Of a stretch of DNA of 64,000 nt, positions 1-7,567 are shown piece by piece. The position numbers and the translations under genes were made by a program. The stretch is from Candidatus Rokuibacteriota bacterium (GTDB taxonomy: Bacteria; Methylomirabilota; Methylomirabilia; Rokubacteriales; CSP1-6): NCBI GenBank assembly GCA_003221515.1, contig QHSI01000098.1:1-64000 (forward strand). Reading direction: 5' to 3'. Numbering within the stretch: position 1 is the stretch's first letter; every line of letters starts with the position of its first letter. The notes under the pieces were generated by a model that made no database searches, had not been told where the DNA came from, and saw only the letters and a program-made list of their open reading frames with translations.

Positions 1-212
1 AGACCAAGGCGGACAGCCGGGGGGAGATCCAGCTCACCGACGCGTTGCGAACCCTCCGGTCGCAGCGCCCGATGTACGCCGTCGAGTTCGAGGGGCGCCG
101 CTACGACACCGGGAACAAGCTCGGCTTCCTCAAGGCGACGGTGGAGTTCGCCCTCGCCCGGCCCGACCTCTCCACCGAGTTCCGCGCGTATCTCAAATCG
201 CTGCGGCTCTAG
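1..212 (+). CDS. galU: UTP--glucose-1-phosphate uridylyltransferase, C-terminal part
   Basis: The window opens inside this gene; about 69 codons remain, with the reading frame starting at base 3 and a TAG stop at 210-212. The peptide carries the GalU-type segment YDTGNKLGFLKATVEFAL, which follows the sugar-binding part in nucleotidyltransferases that make UDP-glucose from UTP and glucose-1-phosphate. UDP-glucose would feed envelope polysaccharide synthesis, in keeping with the sugar genes at 9.8-12 kb. The start and the catalytic N-terminus lie outside the window, so a dTDP-glucose-type pyrophosphorylase is not fully excluded. Confidence 0.85.
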   Translation, partial: TKADSRGEIQLTDALRTLRSQRPMYAVEFEGRRYDTGNKLGFLKATVEFALARPDLSTEFRAYLKSLRL

Positions 213-221
213 CCGCAGCGT

Positions 222-250
222 TTGACTTGCCCGACCGCTTCTGACACACT
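222..250 (+). promoter_or_regulatory. Possible sigma-70 promoter for the pncB-trp gene run
   Basis: TTGACT at 222-227 is followed by a 17-nt spacer and CACACT at 245-250. The -35 match and the spacing are good but the -10 hexamer matches only three of six consensus bases. It lies in the only gap (76 nt) before the nicotinate phosphoribosyltransferase gene. Confidence 0.3.
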
Positions 251-288
251 TTCCGCCAACTTCGGGGCGATCCGAGCCCGAAAAAAAT

Positions 289-1494
289 ATGCCGAACACT
301 CCGAAGCGTCCGTTCCACACCGCCGCTGACGCCGACATCAAGCGCGGCGAGGTCTCCGACGTCTATTTCGCCCGCACCGTCCAGATCTTGAAGCATCGCA
401 ACGATCGCAAGCGCGTGAAGGCCGAGGTGTACCTCAAGAGCCTTCCCGAGGACTGGCCGTGGGGCATCCTGGCCGGCATCGAGGAGGTCGCGGCGCTGCT
501 CGAGGGCCAGCCGGTGGACGTGTGGGCGATGGACGAGGGCACGATCTTCGAGCCCTACCAGCCCATCCTCCGCATCGAGGGGACGTACGTCGAGTGGGCC
601 CAGTACGAGACGGCGTTGCTCGGCCTCCTGTGCCAGGCGTCCGGTATCGCCACGAAGGCGGCGCGCTGCAAGAAGGCGGCGGGTGAGCGGCAGGTGATCT
701 CCTTCGGCGCGCGTCGCATGCATCCGACGCTGGCGCCGATGATCGAGCGCAACGCGTTCATCGGCGGGTGCGACGGCGTCGCGGTGACGAAGTCGGCCGA
801 GCTGATCGACGCCGATCCCATGGGGACGATTCCTCACTCGCTGGTCCTCATGGTCGGCGACACGGTGGAAGCGCTCCGGGCGTTCGACACGATCGTCGAC
901 CCGAAGGTGCGTCGCGTCGCCCTCATCGACACGCTGCAGGACGAGAAGTTCGAGGCGATCCGCGTCGCCGAGGCGCTCGGCAAGGACCTCTACGCGGTCC
1001 GGCTGGACACGCCCTCGTCGCGACGCGGCGACTTCTATCGCATCCTCGAAGAAGTCCGGTGGGAGCTCCAGCTGCGCGGGTTCGGTCACGTGAAGCTCCT
1101 CGCCTCCGGCGGCGTCGACGAGTACGAGATCCTCGCCCTGAATCCGGTCGCCGACGGCTACGGCGTCGGCACCTCGATCGCCAACGCGCCGGTGCTCAAC
1201 TTCGCCCTCGACATCATGGAAATCGAGGGCAAGCCCATGGCCAAGCGCGGCAAGTGGTCGGGCGCCAAGGACGTCTACCGGCGCCGCGGCACGCGGGAGA
1301 CCGTCGTGCTCCCGGCCGGCAAACGGCCGTCCGGCGACGGCCCCTGGGAGCCGCTGCTGAAGCCGCTGGTGAGCGCCGGGCGCATCGTGCGCGATCTGCC
1401 GCCCCCGCGGACCATTCGCGATTTCGTCCTCGACCAGCTCGCCCCGATGCCGCTCGAGACGCTGCGCAGGCAGGGACTCCGGCGCGACTTCTAG
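289..1494 (+). CDS. pncB: Nicotinate phosphoribosyltransferase
   Basis: A 401-residue protein of the nicotinate/nicotinamide phosphoribosyltransferase family, which transfers phosphoribose from PRPP to nicotinate in NAD salvage. It begins like family members (KRGEVSDVYFARTVQIL), and has HSLVLMVGDTVEALRAFD in the middle and a phosphate-binding-like LLASGGVDEYEIL near residue 270. Length fits the shorter archaeal-type subgroup rather than E. coli PncB. The ATG at 289 follows an A-rich stretch without a clear Shine-Dalgarno. trpC starts 9 nt after its stop, so it may be co-transcribed with the trp genes; both pathways use PRPP chemistry, but that link is only inference. Nicotinamide specificity cannot be excluded. 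Confidence 0.88.
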   Translation: MPNTPKRPFHTAADADIKRGEVSDVYFARTVQILKHRNDRKRVKAEVYLKSLPEDWPWGILAGIEEVAALLEGQPVDVWAMDEGTIFEPYQPILRIEGTYVEWAQYETALLGLLCQASGIATKAARCKKAAGERQVISFGARRMHPTLAPMIERNAFIGGCDGVAVTKSAELIDADPMGTIPHSLVLMVGDTVEALRAFDTIVDPKVRRVALIDTLQDEKFEAIRVAEALGKDLYAVRLDTPSSRRGDFYRILEEVRWELQLRGFGHVKLLASGGVDEYEILALNPVADGYGVGTSIANAPVLNFALDIMEIEGKPMAKRGKWSGAKDVYRRRGTRETVVLPAGKRPSGDGPWEPLLKPLVSAGRIVRDLPPPRTIRDFVLDQLAPMPLETLRRQGLRRDF

Positions 1495-1503
1495 CGCCGG
1501 CCT

Positions 1504-2292
1504 ATGTCGGTCCTCCAGGAGATCGTCGCCAACACCCGTGAGGAAGTGGCGCAGCGCCGCACGGCCACGCCGCGCGCCGCGCTCGAGCGCCGCTGCGCCG
1601 ACGCGACCCCGGCGCTCGACTTCGAGGGCGCGCTGCGGCCATCCCCCGGGGCGGTCCGGCTGATCGCCGAAGTGAAGAAGGCGTCACCCTCGCGCGGCGT
1701 GCTGGCCGAGGATCTCGACCCCGCCACGCTCGCCGCCACCTACGCGGCCCATGGCGCCGACGCGATCTCGGTCCTGACCGATCGCAAATATTTCCGGGGC
1801 AGCCTCGACGACCTCCGCGCCGTCCGCGCCGCGGTGGACGTGCCACTGCTGCGCAAGGATTTCACCGTCGACGAATACCAGCTCTGGGAGTCGCGCGCCG
1901 CCGGCGCCGACGCGATCTTGCTCATCGTCTCGATCCTCGACGCTCGGGCGCTCGGCGACTTGCTGGCCGCGGCGAAGGGGCTGGGGCTCGCCGCGCTCGT
2001 CGAGTGCCACACCGCGTCCGAGGTGGACCGGGCGCTCACCGCCGGAACGCGCATCCTCGGGCTCAACAATCGGGACCTCGCGACCTTCGAGACGCGCATC
2101 GAGACGACGCTGGACCTGCTGCCGTCGATCCCGCCGGGGCCCATCGTGGTCAGCGAGAGCGGATTCTTCACGGGCACCGAGGTCCGTCGCGTCGTGACCG
2201 CCGGCGCCCACGCCGTCCTGGTGGGCGAGGGCTTGGTCCGCGCCTCCGACGTCCCGAGCAAGATCCGCGAGCTGAAGCTACTAAGAGCATGA
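1504..2292 (+). CDS. trpC: Indole-3-glycerol phosphate synthase
   Basis: This is a 262-residue TIM-barrel enzyme that closes CdRP to indole-3-glycerol phosphate in tryptophan synthesis. Family signatures are visible: LIAEVKKASPSRG (catalytic Lys) near residue 57, LLRKDFTVDEYQ near 116, LVECHTASEVDRAL near 162, LGLNNRDLATFE near 186 and VVSESGF near 217. It is a stand-alone trpC with no fused trpF. The stop TGA at 2290-2292 overlaps the ATG of the Trp-rich repeat ORF by 4 nt, the same overlap used by other gene pairs in this window. The rest of the operon (trpE, trpG, trpD) is not in view. Confidence 0.96.
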   Translation: MSVLQEIVANTREEVAQRRTATPRAALERRCADATPALDFEGALRPSPGAVRLIAEVKKASPSRGVLAEDLDPATLAATYAAHGADAISVLTDRKYFRGSLDDLRAVRAAVDVPLLRKDFTVDEYQLWESRAAGADAILLIVSILDARALGDLLAAAKGLGLAALVECHTASEVDRALTAGTRILGLNNRDLATFETRIETTLDLLPSIPPGPIVVSESGFFTGTEVRRVVTAGAHAVLVGEGLVRASDVPSKIRELKLLRA

Positions 2293-2678
2293 TTCAAAGG
2301 ATCGAGCGCGCGCGACGCGAACCGAGGCGGACATCGGGGACGCGCGTTGAGCGCGCGTCCCGCGAACCGGGGGGCACATGGGGCGCGCGGGTTGAACGCG
2401 CGCCACGCGAACCGGGGGGGACATTGGGGCCGTGGGTTGAGCGCGCGCCAAGCGAACCGGGGAGGACATGGGCGCGGTGGGTTGAGTGCGCGCCAAGCGA
2501 ACCGGAGGGGACATGGGGGCGGTGGGTTGAGCGCGCGCCAAGCGAGCCGGAGGGGACATGGGGGCGGCGGGTTGAGCGCGCGCCACGCGAACCGGGGGGG
2601 ACATGGGGGCGGCGGGTTGCGCGCGCGCCACGCGAACCGGGGGGGATATGGGGGGGGCGTCTCGCCCAACCCATATAG
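2289..2678 (+). CDS. Trp-rich 15-residue repeat ORF between trpC and trpF
   Basis: I do not recognise this 129-residue ORF. Its ATG (2289) overlaps the trpC stop as ATGA, and its TAG (2676-2678) ends 2 nt before the trpF ATG, so it fills the trpC-trpF interval exactly. After MIQR come eight 15-residue units of the type VERAPSEPEGTWGRW, then LAQPI. It is basic, rich in Arg, Gly and Pro, and contains nine tryptophans, two each in units 4 and 5. There is no signal peptide, membrane segment or known domain. Units differ mostly by amino-acid-changing substitutions (for example PRE versus PSE), so purifying selection on the peptide is not evident. It may be a coupled leader-like regulator, or a minisatellite that happens to stay open. 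The ORF track shows it only as the tail of 2004..2678, whose upstream part is antiphase trpC sequence. Confidence 0.5.
   Translation: MIQRIERARREPRRTSGTRVERASREPGGTWGARVERAPREPGGTLGPWVERAPSEPGRTWARWVECAPSEPEGTWGRWVERAPSEPEGTWGRRVERAPREPGGTWGRRVARAPREPGGIWGGRLAQPI
2304..2663 (+). repeat. 45-bp tandem repeat, eight units
   Basis: Eight head-to-tail units of exactly 45 bp start at 2304, 2349, 2394, 2439, 2484, 2529, 2574 and 2619. The unit core is GCGCGCCAAGCGAACCGG followed by GGGGACATGGGGGCGG and a GGGTTGA junction. The period is a multiple of three, so unit gain or loss keeps every frame. In the trpF frame, units 2, 4, 5 and 6 contain a five-codon minigene (ATG GGG GCG GTG GGT TGA or a variant) preceded by a G-rich Shine-Dalgarno-like run. 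Unit 7 has the ATG but TGC in place of the TGA, so that frame runs on into trpF. The end units are the most diverged. Confidence 0.95.
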
Positions 2679-2680
2679 AA

Positions 2681-3334
2681 ATGACCAGAGTCAAGATCTG
2701 CGGCATCACCAACCTCGACGACGCGATGCTCGCGGTCGACGCCGGCGCGGACGCGCTCGGGTTCATCTTCGTCGAGAACACGCCGCGCTTCGTGACGCCG
2801 GAGAAGGTCGCGTCGATCGTCCGCGCGCTGCCGCCGTTCGTGACGCCGGTCGGCATCTTCTGGGACCACCCGACGGGCCACGTCAAGGCGGTGGCCGAAG
2901 CGTGCGGCCTGCGCGCGCTCCAGTTCCACGGCGACGAGAAGCCCGAGGACCTCGAAGGCTACGCGCTCCCGGTAATCAAGACGATCAAGATCGCGCCGCC
3001 ATCGAGCGAGCTCGAGGGAAGGGTGCCGTGGACCTCGACCGTGAAGATCATGCAGTACCGGAAATTCGCGGCCGCGCTCCTGCTCGACAGCGCCGCGCGC
3101 TGGAGCGAAGGTGAGCCGCGCCAGCCGATCGAGTGGAAGATGGCGCAGGATCTGACGGGCCAGCGGTGGCGGATCATCCTCGCCGCCGGTCTGACGCCGG
3201 AGAACGTCGCGCGCGCGGTCGCCACCGCGCGGCCGTACGCGGTCGACGTGAACTCGGGCGTCGAGGCTCAGCCGGGACGCAAGGACCCCGACAAGGTCTG
3301 GCGGTTCGTCGCCGAGGCGAAGGGAGTCCGATGA
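2681..3334 (+). CDS. trpF: Phosphoribosylanthranilate isomerase
   Basis: This 217-residue TIM barrel isomerises phosphoribosylanthranilate to CdRP. It starts [15 protein letters not shown], with the catalytic Cys at residue 7, and has [13 protein letters not shown] near residue 27, ALQFHGDE near 83 and [10 protein letters not shown] near the C-terminus with the catalytic Asp. The track ORF starts at 2603 inside the repeats; I chose 2681 because the family N-terminus begins there. An in-frame ATG at 2603 (repeat unit 7) could give a 26-residue extension with no counterpart in the family. The stop overlaps trpB by 4 nt. The protein is a little longer than usual because of an insert around residues 110-135. 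Confidence 0.95.
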   Translation: MTRVKICGITNLDDAMLAVDAGADALGFIFVENTPRFVTPEKVASIVRALPPFVTPVGIFWDHPTGHVKAVAEACGLRALQFHGDEKPEDLEGYALPVIKTIKIAPPSSELEGRVPWTSTVKIMQYRKFAAALLLDSAARWSEGEPRQPIEWKMAQDLTGQRWRIILAAGLTPENVARAVATARPYAVDVNSGVEAQPGRKDPDKVWRFVAEAKGVR

Positions 3335-4530
3335 GCCCGACGCTGCCTGACGCGCAGGGCCGCTTCGGACGCTTCGGAGGGCGCTTCGTCCCCGAGACGC
3401 TCATGGCGCCGCTCATCGAGCTCGAGCGCGCGTGGGCGGCGGCGACGCGCGATCGGCGGTTCCAGCGGCGGCTCGGCGCGCTGCTCCAGGACTACGCCGG
3501 GCGGCCGACACCGCTCTACTTCGCGGAGCGTCTCACCGAGGCCAGCGGTGGCGCGCGCATCTACCTCAAGCGCGAAGACCTCTGCCACACCGGCGCCCAC
3601 AAGATCAACAACGTGCTCGGCCAGGCGCTGCTGGCGGCGCGGATGAAGAAGCATCGCGTGATCGCGGAGACCGGCGCCGGTCAGCACGGCGTGGCGACCG
3701 CGACCGCCGCCGCGCTGCTGGGCCTCGAGTGCGACGTGTACATGGGCGCCGAGGACGTCGAGCGCCAGGCGCTGAACGTCTTCCGCATGCGGCTGCTGGG
3801 CGCGCGCGTGATCCCGGTCGAGGCGGGGAGTCGGACGTTGAAGGACGCGATCAACGAGGCGCTGCGCGACTGGGTCACCAACGTGCGGACGACGTACTAC
3901 CTGCTCGGCTCGGCGCTGGGGCCGCATCCATATCCAATGATGGTGCGCGACCTCCACGCCGTCATCGGCCGAGAGGCGCGGCGCCAGGCCCGCCGTGCGC
4001 TGCGCCGGCTGCCGGACGTGCTGGTCGCGTGCGTGGGCGGCGGCTCGAACGCGATCGGGCTCTTTCATCCGTTCATCGGTGATCGCTCGGTCCGCATCGT
4101 GGGCGTCGAGCCCGGCGGCGCCGGCATCGCCACCGGCCGTCACGGCGCCTCGATGACGGCCGGCCACGTCGGGGTTCTGCACGGGTGCATGAGCTATCTG
4201 CTCCAGAGCGACGACGGGCAGATCGCCACCGCGCACTCGATCTCGGCCGGCCTCGACTACCCGGGCGTCGGGCCCGAGCACGCCTACTATCGCGACGCGG
4301 GCCGGTTCGAGTTCGTATCGATCACCGACGAGGAAGCGCTCGAGGGGTTCCACGCGCTGACCCGGCTCGAAGGCATCATGCCGGCGCTCGAGTCGGCGCA
4401 CGCGGTGGCTCACGCGATGCGCCTGGCCAAGACGCTCCCGAAGTCGAAGGCGATCGTGGTCGGGCTCTCGGGCCGCGGCGACAAGGACGTCCACGTGGTG
4501 GCGCGCGCACTCGGAAAGCCCCTCGAATGA
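3331..4530 (+). CDS. trpB: Tryptophan synthase beta chain
   Basis: A 399-residue PLP enzyme that joins indole and serine to make tryptophan. The PLP lysine lies in HTGAHKINN (K91), followed by [16 protein letters not shown] and the phosphate-binding loop [12 protein letters not shown]. Also present are [10 protein letters not shown] and the C-terminal [12 protein letters not shown]. Length and motifs fit the TrpB1 type that pairs with TrpA. The ATG at 3331 overlaps the trpF stop (ATGA) and its own stop overlaps trpA in the same way, so the alpha and beta chains would be made by coupled translation. Confidence 0.98.
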   Translation: MSPTLPDAQGRFGRFGGRFVPETLMAPLIELERAWAAATRDRRFQRRLGALLQDYAGRPTPLYFAERLTEASGGARIYLKREDLCHTGAHKINNVLGQALLAARMKKHRVIAETGAGQHGVATATAAALLGLECDVYMGAEDVERQALNVFRMRLLGARVIPVEAGSRTLKDAINEALRDWVTNVRTTYYLLGSALGPHPYPMMVRDLHAVIGREARRQARRALRRLPDVLVACVGGGSNAIGLFHPFIGDRSVRIVGVEPGGAGIATGRHGASMTAGHVGVLHGCMSYLLQSDDGQIATAHSISAGLDYPGVGPEHAYYRDAGRFEFVSITDEEALEGFHALTRLEGIMPALESAHAVAHAMRLAKTLPKSKAIVVGLSGRGDKDVHVVARALGKPLE

Positions 4531-5375
4531 GCCGCCTGGACACGACCTTCGCCCGGCTCCGCGCGCGGGGCGCGCGCGCGCTGGTGGCGTACGTCACCGC
4601 CGGCGATCCGTCGCTCGCCGACACCCGGCGCCTCGTGATCGAGGCCGAGCGGCGGGGCGCGGACGTCATCGAGCTAGGCGTGCCGTTCTCCGATCCGATC
4701 GCCGAGGGGCCGGTGATCCAGCGCGCGATGAACCGCGCGCTGGCCGCGGGCGCGACGATGGCCCGCGTGCTCGAGACCGTGGCCACGATGCGCGCCGAGG
4801 TGTCCGTCCCGCTGGTGCTGCTCACGTACTACAACCCGGTGCTCGCGTTCGGTCTCAAGGCGTTCGCTCGGACCGCGGCCGACGCCGGCGTCGACGGCGC
4901 CATCGTGGCCGACCTGCCGCCAGAGGAAGCCGGGCCGCTGGCGGCCGAGGCCGAGCCCGCCGGGCTCGATCTGATCCACCTGGTGGCGCCGACGTCGACG
5001 CCGCCGCGCGTGCGCCTGATCGCGCGGCGGAGCCGTGGCTTCATCTACGTGGTGTCGGTCACCGGGGTCACCGGCGAGCGTCAGGAGATCCCCGCGGATC
5101 TCGCGGCCCAGATCCGGACGCTCCGGCTCGTCACGACGAAGCCCGTGTGCGTCGGGTTCGGTATCAGCACGCCGGCGCAGGTCGCCGCCATCGGACGCCT
5201 CGCCGACGGCGCGATCGTCGGCTCGGCGATCGTGCGGATGATCGAAGAGCGCGCGGGGAGCCGGACGCTGGTGGAAGAGGTCGGAAATTTCATCGCCGAG
5301 CTGAAAGCTGGGTTGAGTGAAGCTGGCGGGGGAGACCCCCTCCAGACCTCCCCGGCCGCTAGACGGAAGGCGTAG
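4527..5375 (+). CDS. trpA: Tryptophan synthase alpha chain
   Basis: A 282-residue TIM barrel that cleaves indole-3-glycerol phosphate and channels indole to TrpB. The catalytic Glu is in [12 protein letters not shown] and the catalytic Asp in [12 protein letters not shown]. The phosphate loop is [15 protein letters not shown], followed by VCVGFGIS and [10 protein letters not shown]. The start overlaps the trpB stop (ATGA). The tail from about residue 262 ([16 protein letters not shown]) is longer than typical and looks unstructured. accD follows after 5 nt, a frequent arrangement (trpF-B-A-accD-folC) in many bacteria. Confidence 0.97.
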   Translation: MSRLDTTFARLRARGARALVAYVTAGDPSLADTRRLVIEAERRGADVIELGVPFSDPIAEGPVIQRAMNRALAAGATMARVLETVATMRAEVSVPLVLLTYYNPVLAFGLKAFARTAADAGVDGAIVADLPPEEAGPLAAEAEPAGLDLIHLVAPTSTPPRVRLIARRSRGFIYVVSVTGVTGERQEIPADLAAQIRTLRLVTTKPVCVGFGISTPAQVAAIGRLADGAIVGSAIVRMIEERAGSRTLVEEVGNFIAELKAGLSEAGGGDPLQTSPAARRKA

Positions 5376-5380
5376 GCACC

Positions 5381-6241
5381 ATGGCGTGGTTCAGGCGCAA
5401 GGCGGACGAGTCGGGCGGCAAGGCGAGCAAGGTCATCATCGCCGAGGGGCTGTGGATCAAGTGCGACTCCTGCAAGGAGATCATGTACCGCGCCGAGGTG
5501 GAGCGCGCCGGCCGCGTCTGCCCCAAGTGCCACTATCCGTTCCGGATCTCCGCGCGCGAGCGCATCGCGATGCTCGCCGATCCTGGCTCGTTCGAGGAGC
5601 GTGACACCGGGCTGGCGACGACCGATCCGCTGACCTTCAAGGACACCAAGAAATATCGGGACCGCATCCGTGCCGCCGTCCAGAAGACCTCGACCGACGA
5701 AGCGGTGGTCTGCGGCATCGCCCGCATCGGCGGACAGCCCGCGGTCCTGGCCGCCTTCGAGTTCGGCTTCCTCGGCGGCAGCATGGGCTCGGTGGTCGGC
5801 GAGAAGCTCACCCGCGCGATCGAGCTCGCCATCGACAAGCACCTGCCGGTCGTGATCGTCTCGGCGTCGGGCGGCGCGCGCATGCAGGAGGGCATCCTGT
5901 CCCTGATGCAGATGGCCAAGACCTCGTCCGCGCTCGAGCGTCTCGCGACGCACCGGCTGCCGTACATCTCCGTCCTCACCGATCCGACGACCGGCGGCGT
6001 CACCGCGAGCTTCGCGATGCTCGGCGACGTCGTCCTCGCCGAGCCGCGCGCGCTGATCGGCTTCGCCGGCCCCCGGGTCATCGCCGAGACGATCCGTCAG
6101 CCGCTGCCCGAGGGATTCCAGCGCTCCGAGTTCCTGCTCACGCACGGCCAGCTCGACATGATCGTCGAGCGGCGCGAGCTCAAGGAGACCATCCGCCGCA
6201 TCCTTGCTTTCTTCGCCGACACACCGTCCCCCGCGGGTTAG
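5381..6241 (+). CDS. accD: Acetyl-CoA carboxylase carboxyltransferase subunit beta
   Basis: The 286-residue beta subunit of the carboxyltransferase transfers carboxyl from carboxybiotin to acetyl-CoA, the first step of fatty acid synthesis. A four-Cys zinc ribbon is visible near the N-terminus (WIKCDSCKEI then VCPKCHYPF). The crotonase-like fold follows, with SASGGARMQEGILSLMQMAK and the DPTTGGVTASFAMLGD oxyanion region. The partner accA is not in this window. It sits 5 nt after trpA and 6 nt before folC, so it is probably on the same transcript. Confidence 0.97.
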   Translation: MAWFRRKADESGGKASKVIIAEGLWIKCDSCKEIMYRAEVERAGRVCPKCHYPFRISARERIAMLADPGSFEERDTGLATTDPLTFKDTKKYRDRIRAAVQKTSTDEAVVCGIARIGGQPAVLAAFEFGFLGGSMGSVVGEKLTRAIELAIDKHLPVVIVSASGGARMQEGILSLMQMAKTSSALERLATHRLPYISVLTDPTTGGVTASFAMLGDVVLAEPRALIGFAGPRVIAETIRQPLPEGFQRSEFLLTHGQLDMIVERRELKETIRRILAFFADTPSPAG

Positions 6242-6247
6242 ACACCG

Positions 6248-7567
6248 GTGACGTACGCCGAGGCGGTCGCCCGACTCCTCGCGCTGCGGGGAGGGGAGCA
6301 CGCGGGCATGCGGCCGGGGCTCGAGCGGATCGAGACGCTGCTCGAGGCGCTCGGCCACCCCGAGCAGCGGTACCGGCTGGTCCAGGTGGGTGGCACGAAC
6401 GGCAAGGGCTCGGTGGCGGCGATGCTGGCCGCCATGCTCAGGTCGGCCGGCCAGCGCGTCGGCCTCTACACCTCGCCGCATCTGGTGTCGTTCCGCGAGC
6501 GCATCCGCGTCGACGGCGAGCCGATCGCGGAGGACGCGGTGGTCGACGGCGTCGACGCGCTCGGCACGCTGGTGGCGAGGCTCGACGCGACGATGTTCGA
6601 GACGACGACCGCGCTGGGACTCGACCACTTCGCGCGCGAGGCGGTCGACGTGGCGGTGCTCGAGGTCGGCCTCGGCGGCCGGCTCGACGCCACGACCGTC
6701 GGCACGCCGGAAGCGGTCGTGATCGCGCGCATCGACCTCGACCACCAGGCCGTGCTCGGCGCGACGCTGGCGGAGATCGCCGCCGAGAAGGCGGCGATCA
6801 TTCGCGGCGGAGTGGCCGTCTGCGCCGCCCAGGCCCCCGAGGCCGAGCGCGTCCTCGTCGAGCGCGCCGCCGCCGTGCGCGTCCCGCTCCTGCTCGAGGG
6901 GCGCGAGCTGTCGGTCGCCGTGGAGCGCCGTGGGCCCGAGGGCCAGCGGCTCACCTGCGCGGGCCCAGGGTGGCGCATGAGCGGCCTCGAGCTCGGGATG
7001 CTCGGGACCTTCCAGCCGTCCAACGCGCTCCTCGCCGTCGCCACCGCCCGGCAGCTCGGCGTGCGTGAGGCCGCCATCCACGACGGGCTCGCGCGCGCCT
7101 GGTGGCCGGGGCGGTTTCAGATTCTCCGGCGTGAGGGCGGCCTGCTCGTGCTCGACGGGGCGCACAACCCCGCCGGCGCCCGCGCGCTGGCCGCGTCGCT
7201 GCGCGAGACGTTCGGCGACCGCCGCGTCACCTTCGTCGTGGGGATCCTGCGCGACAAGGATGCCGCCGGCATCATCGGGGCGCTGGCGCCGATCGCGGAT
7301 CGTTTCGTCCTCGTCGCGTCGTCGAGTCCGCGCGCCGCCGCGGTCGAGGCGCTTCGCGCGCTGGTGCCCGCGTCGGCCGGGCGCGTCGAGGTCGCCGGCA
7401 CGCCGGGCGACGCGCTGGCGCTCGCCGCGCGGATCGCGACCACGCCGATCGTGTGCGTCGCGGGCTCGCTCTCGCTCATCGGGGACGTCCTGCGCCACGT
7501 CGCCGGAAGCGATCAACCCTGCTCGCTCGAACGAGGGGCCGAGAGCATGGGGCTCCTTTTTTCATGA
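6248..7567 (+). CDS. folC: Folylpolyglutamate synthase / dihydrofolate synthase
   Basis: This 439-residue Mur-ligase-family enzyme adds glutamate to dihydropteroate or folates using ATP. The P-loop is GGTNGKGSVAAMLAAML near residue 48, followed by TSPHLVSFRERI. Other family motifs are LEVGLGGRLDATT, the ribose-binding DHQAVLG, and LVLDGAHNPAGARALAASL. The start is GTG (6248), 6 nt after accD. The stop overlaps the lptD start (ATGA). Whether it has both activities cannot be decided from sequence alone. Confidence 0.95.
   Translation: MTYAEAVARLLALRGGEHAGMRPGLERIETLLEALGHPEQRYRLVQVGGTNGKGSVAAMLAAMLRSAGQRVGLYTSPHLVSFRERIRVDGEPIAEDAVVDGVDALGTLVARLDATMFETTTALGLDHFAREAVDVAVLEVGLGGRLDATTVGTPEAVVIARIDLDHQAVLGATLAEIAAEKAAIIRGGVAVCAAQAPEAERVLVERAAAVRVPLLLEGRELSVAVERRGPEGQRLTCAGPGWRMSGLELGMLGTFQPSNALLAVATARQLGVREAAIHDGLARAWWPGRFQILRREGGLLVLDGAHNPAGARALAASLRETFGDRRVTFVVGILRDKDAAGIIGALAPIADRFVLVASSSPRAAAVEALRALVPASAGRVEVAGTPGDALALAARIATTPIVCVAGSLSLIGDVLRHVAGSDQPCSLERGAESMGLLFS

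Noticed and set aside
2304-2663. CRISPR-like array at the trpC-trpF interval
   Set aside because: The units are contiguous with no unique spacers and there are no cas genes, so it is a tandem repeat.
1740-2669. Minus-strand 309-codon ORF with PRFAWRALNPP repeats across trpC and the 45-bp array
   Set aside because: It is the antisense of the in-phase repeat and of trpC; the trpC frame is clearly the real one and nothing marks a start signal for this ORF.
5081-7516. 811-codon minus-strand ORF and other long antisense ORFs (for example 7513..9708, 3268..4494, 48362..49972)
   Set aside because: They mirror strongly recognised genes and have the Arg/His/Asp-rich composition expected of antisense frames in high-GC DNA.
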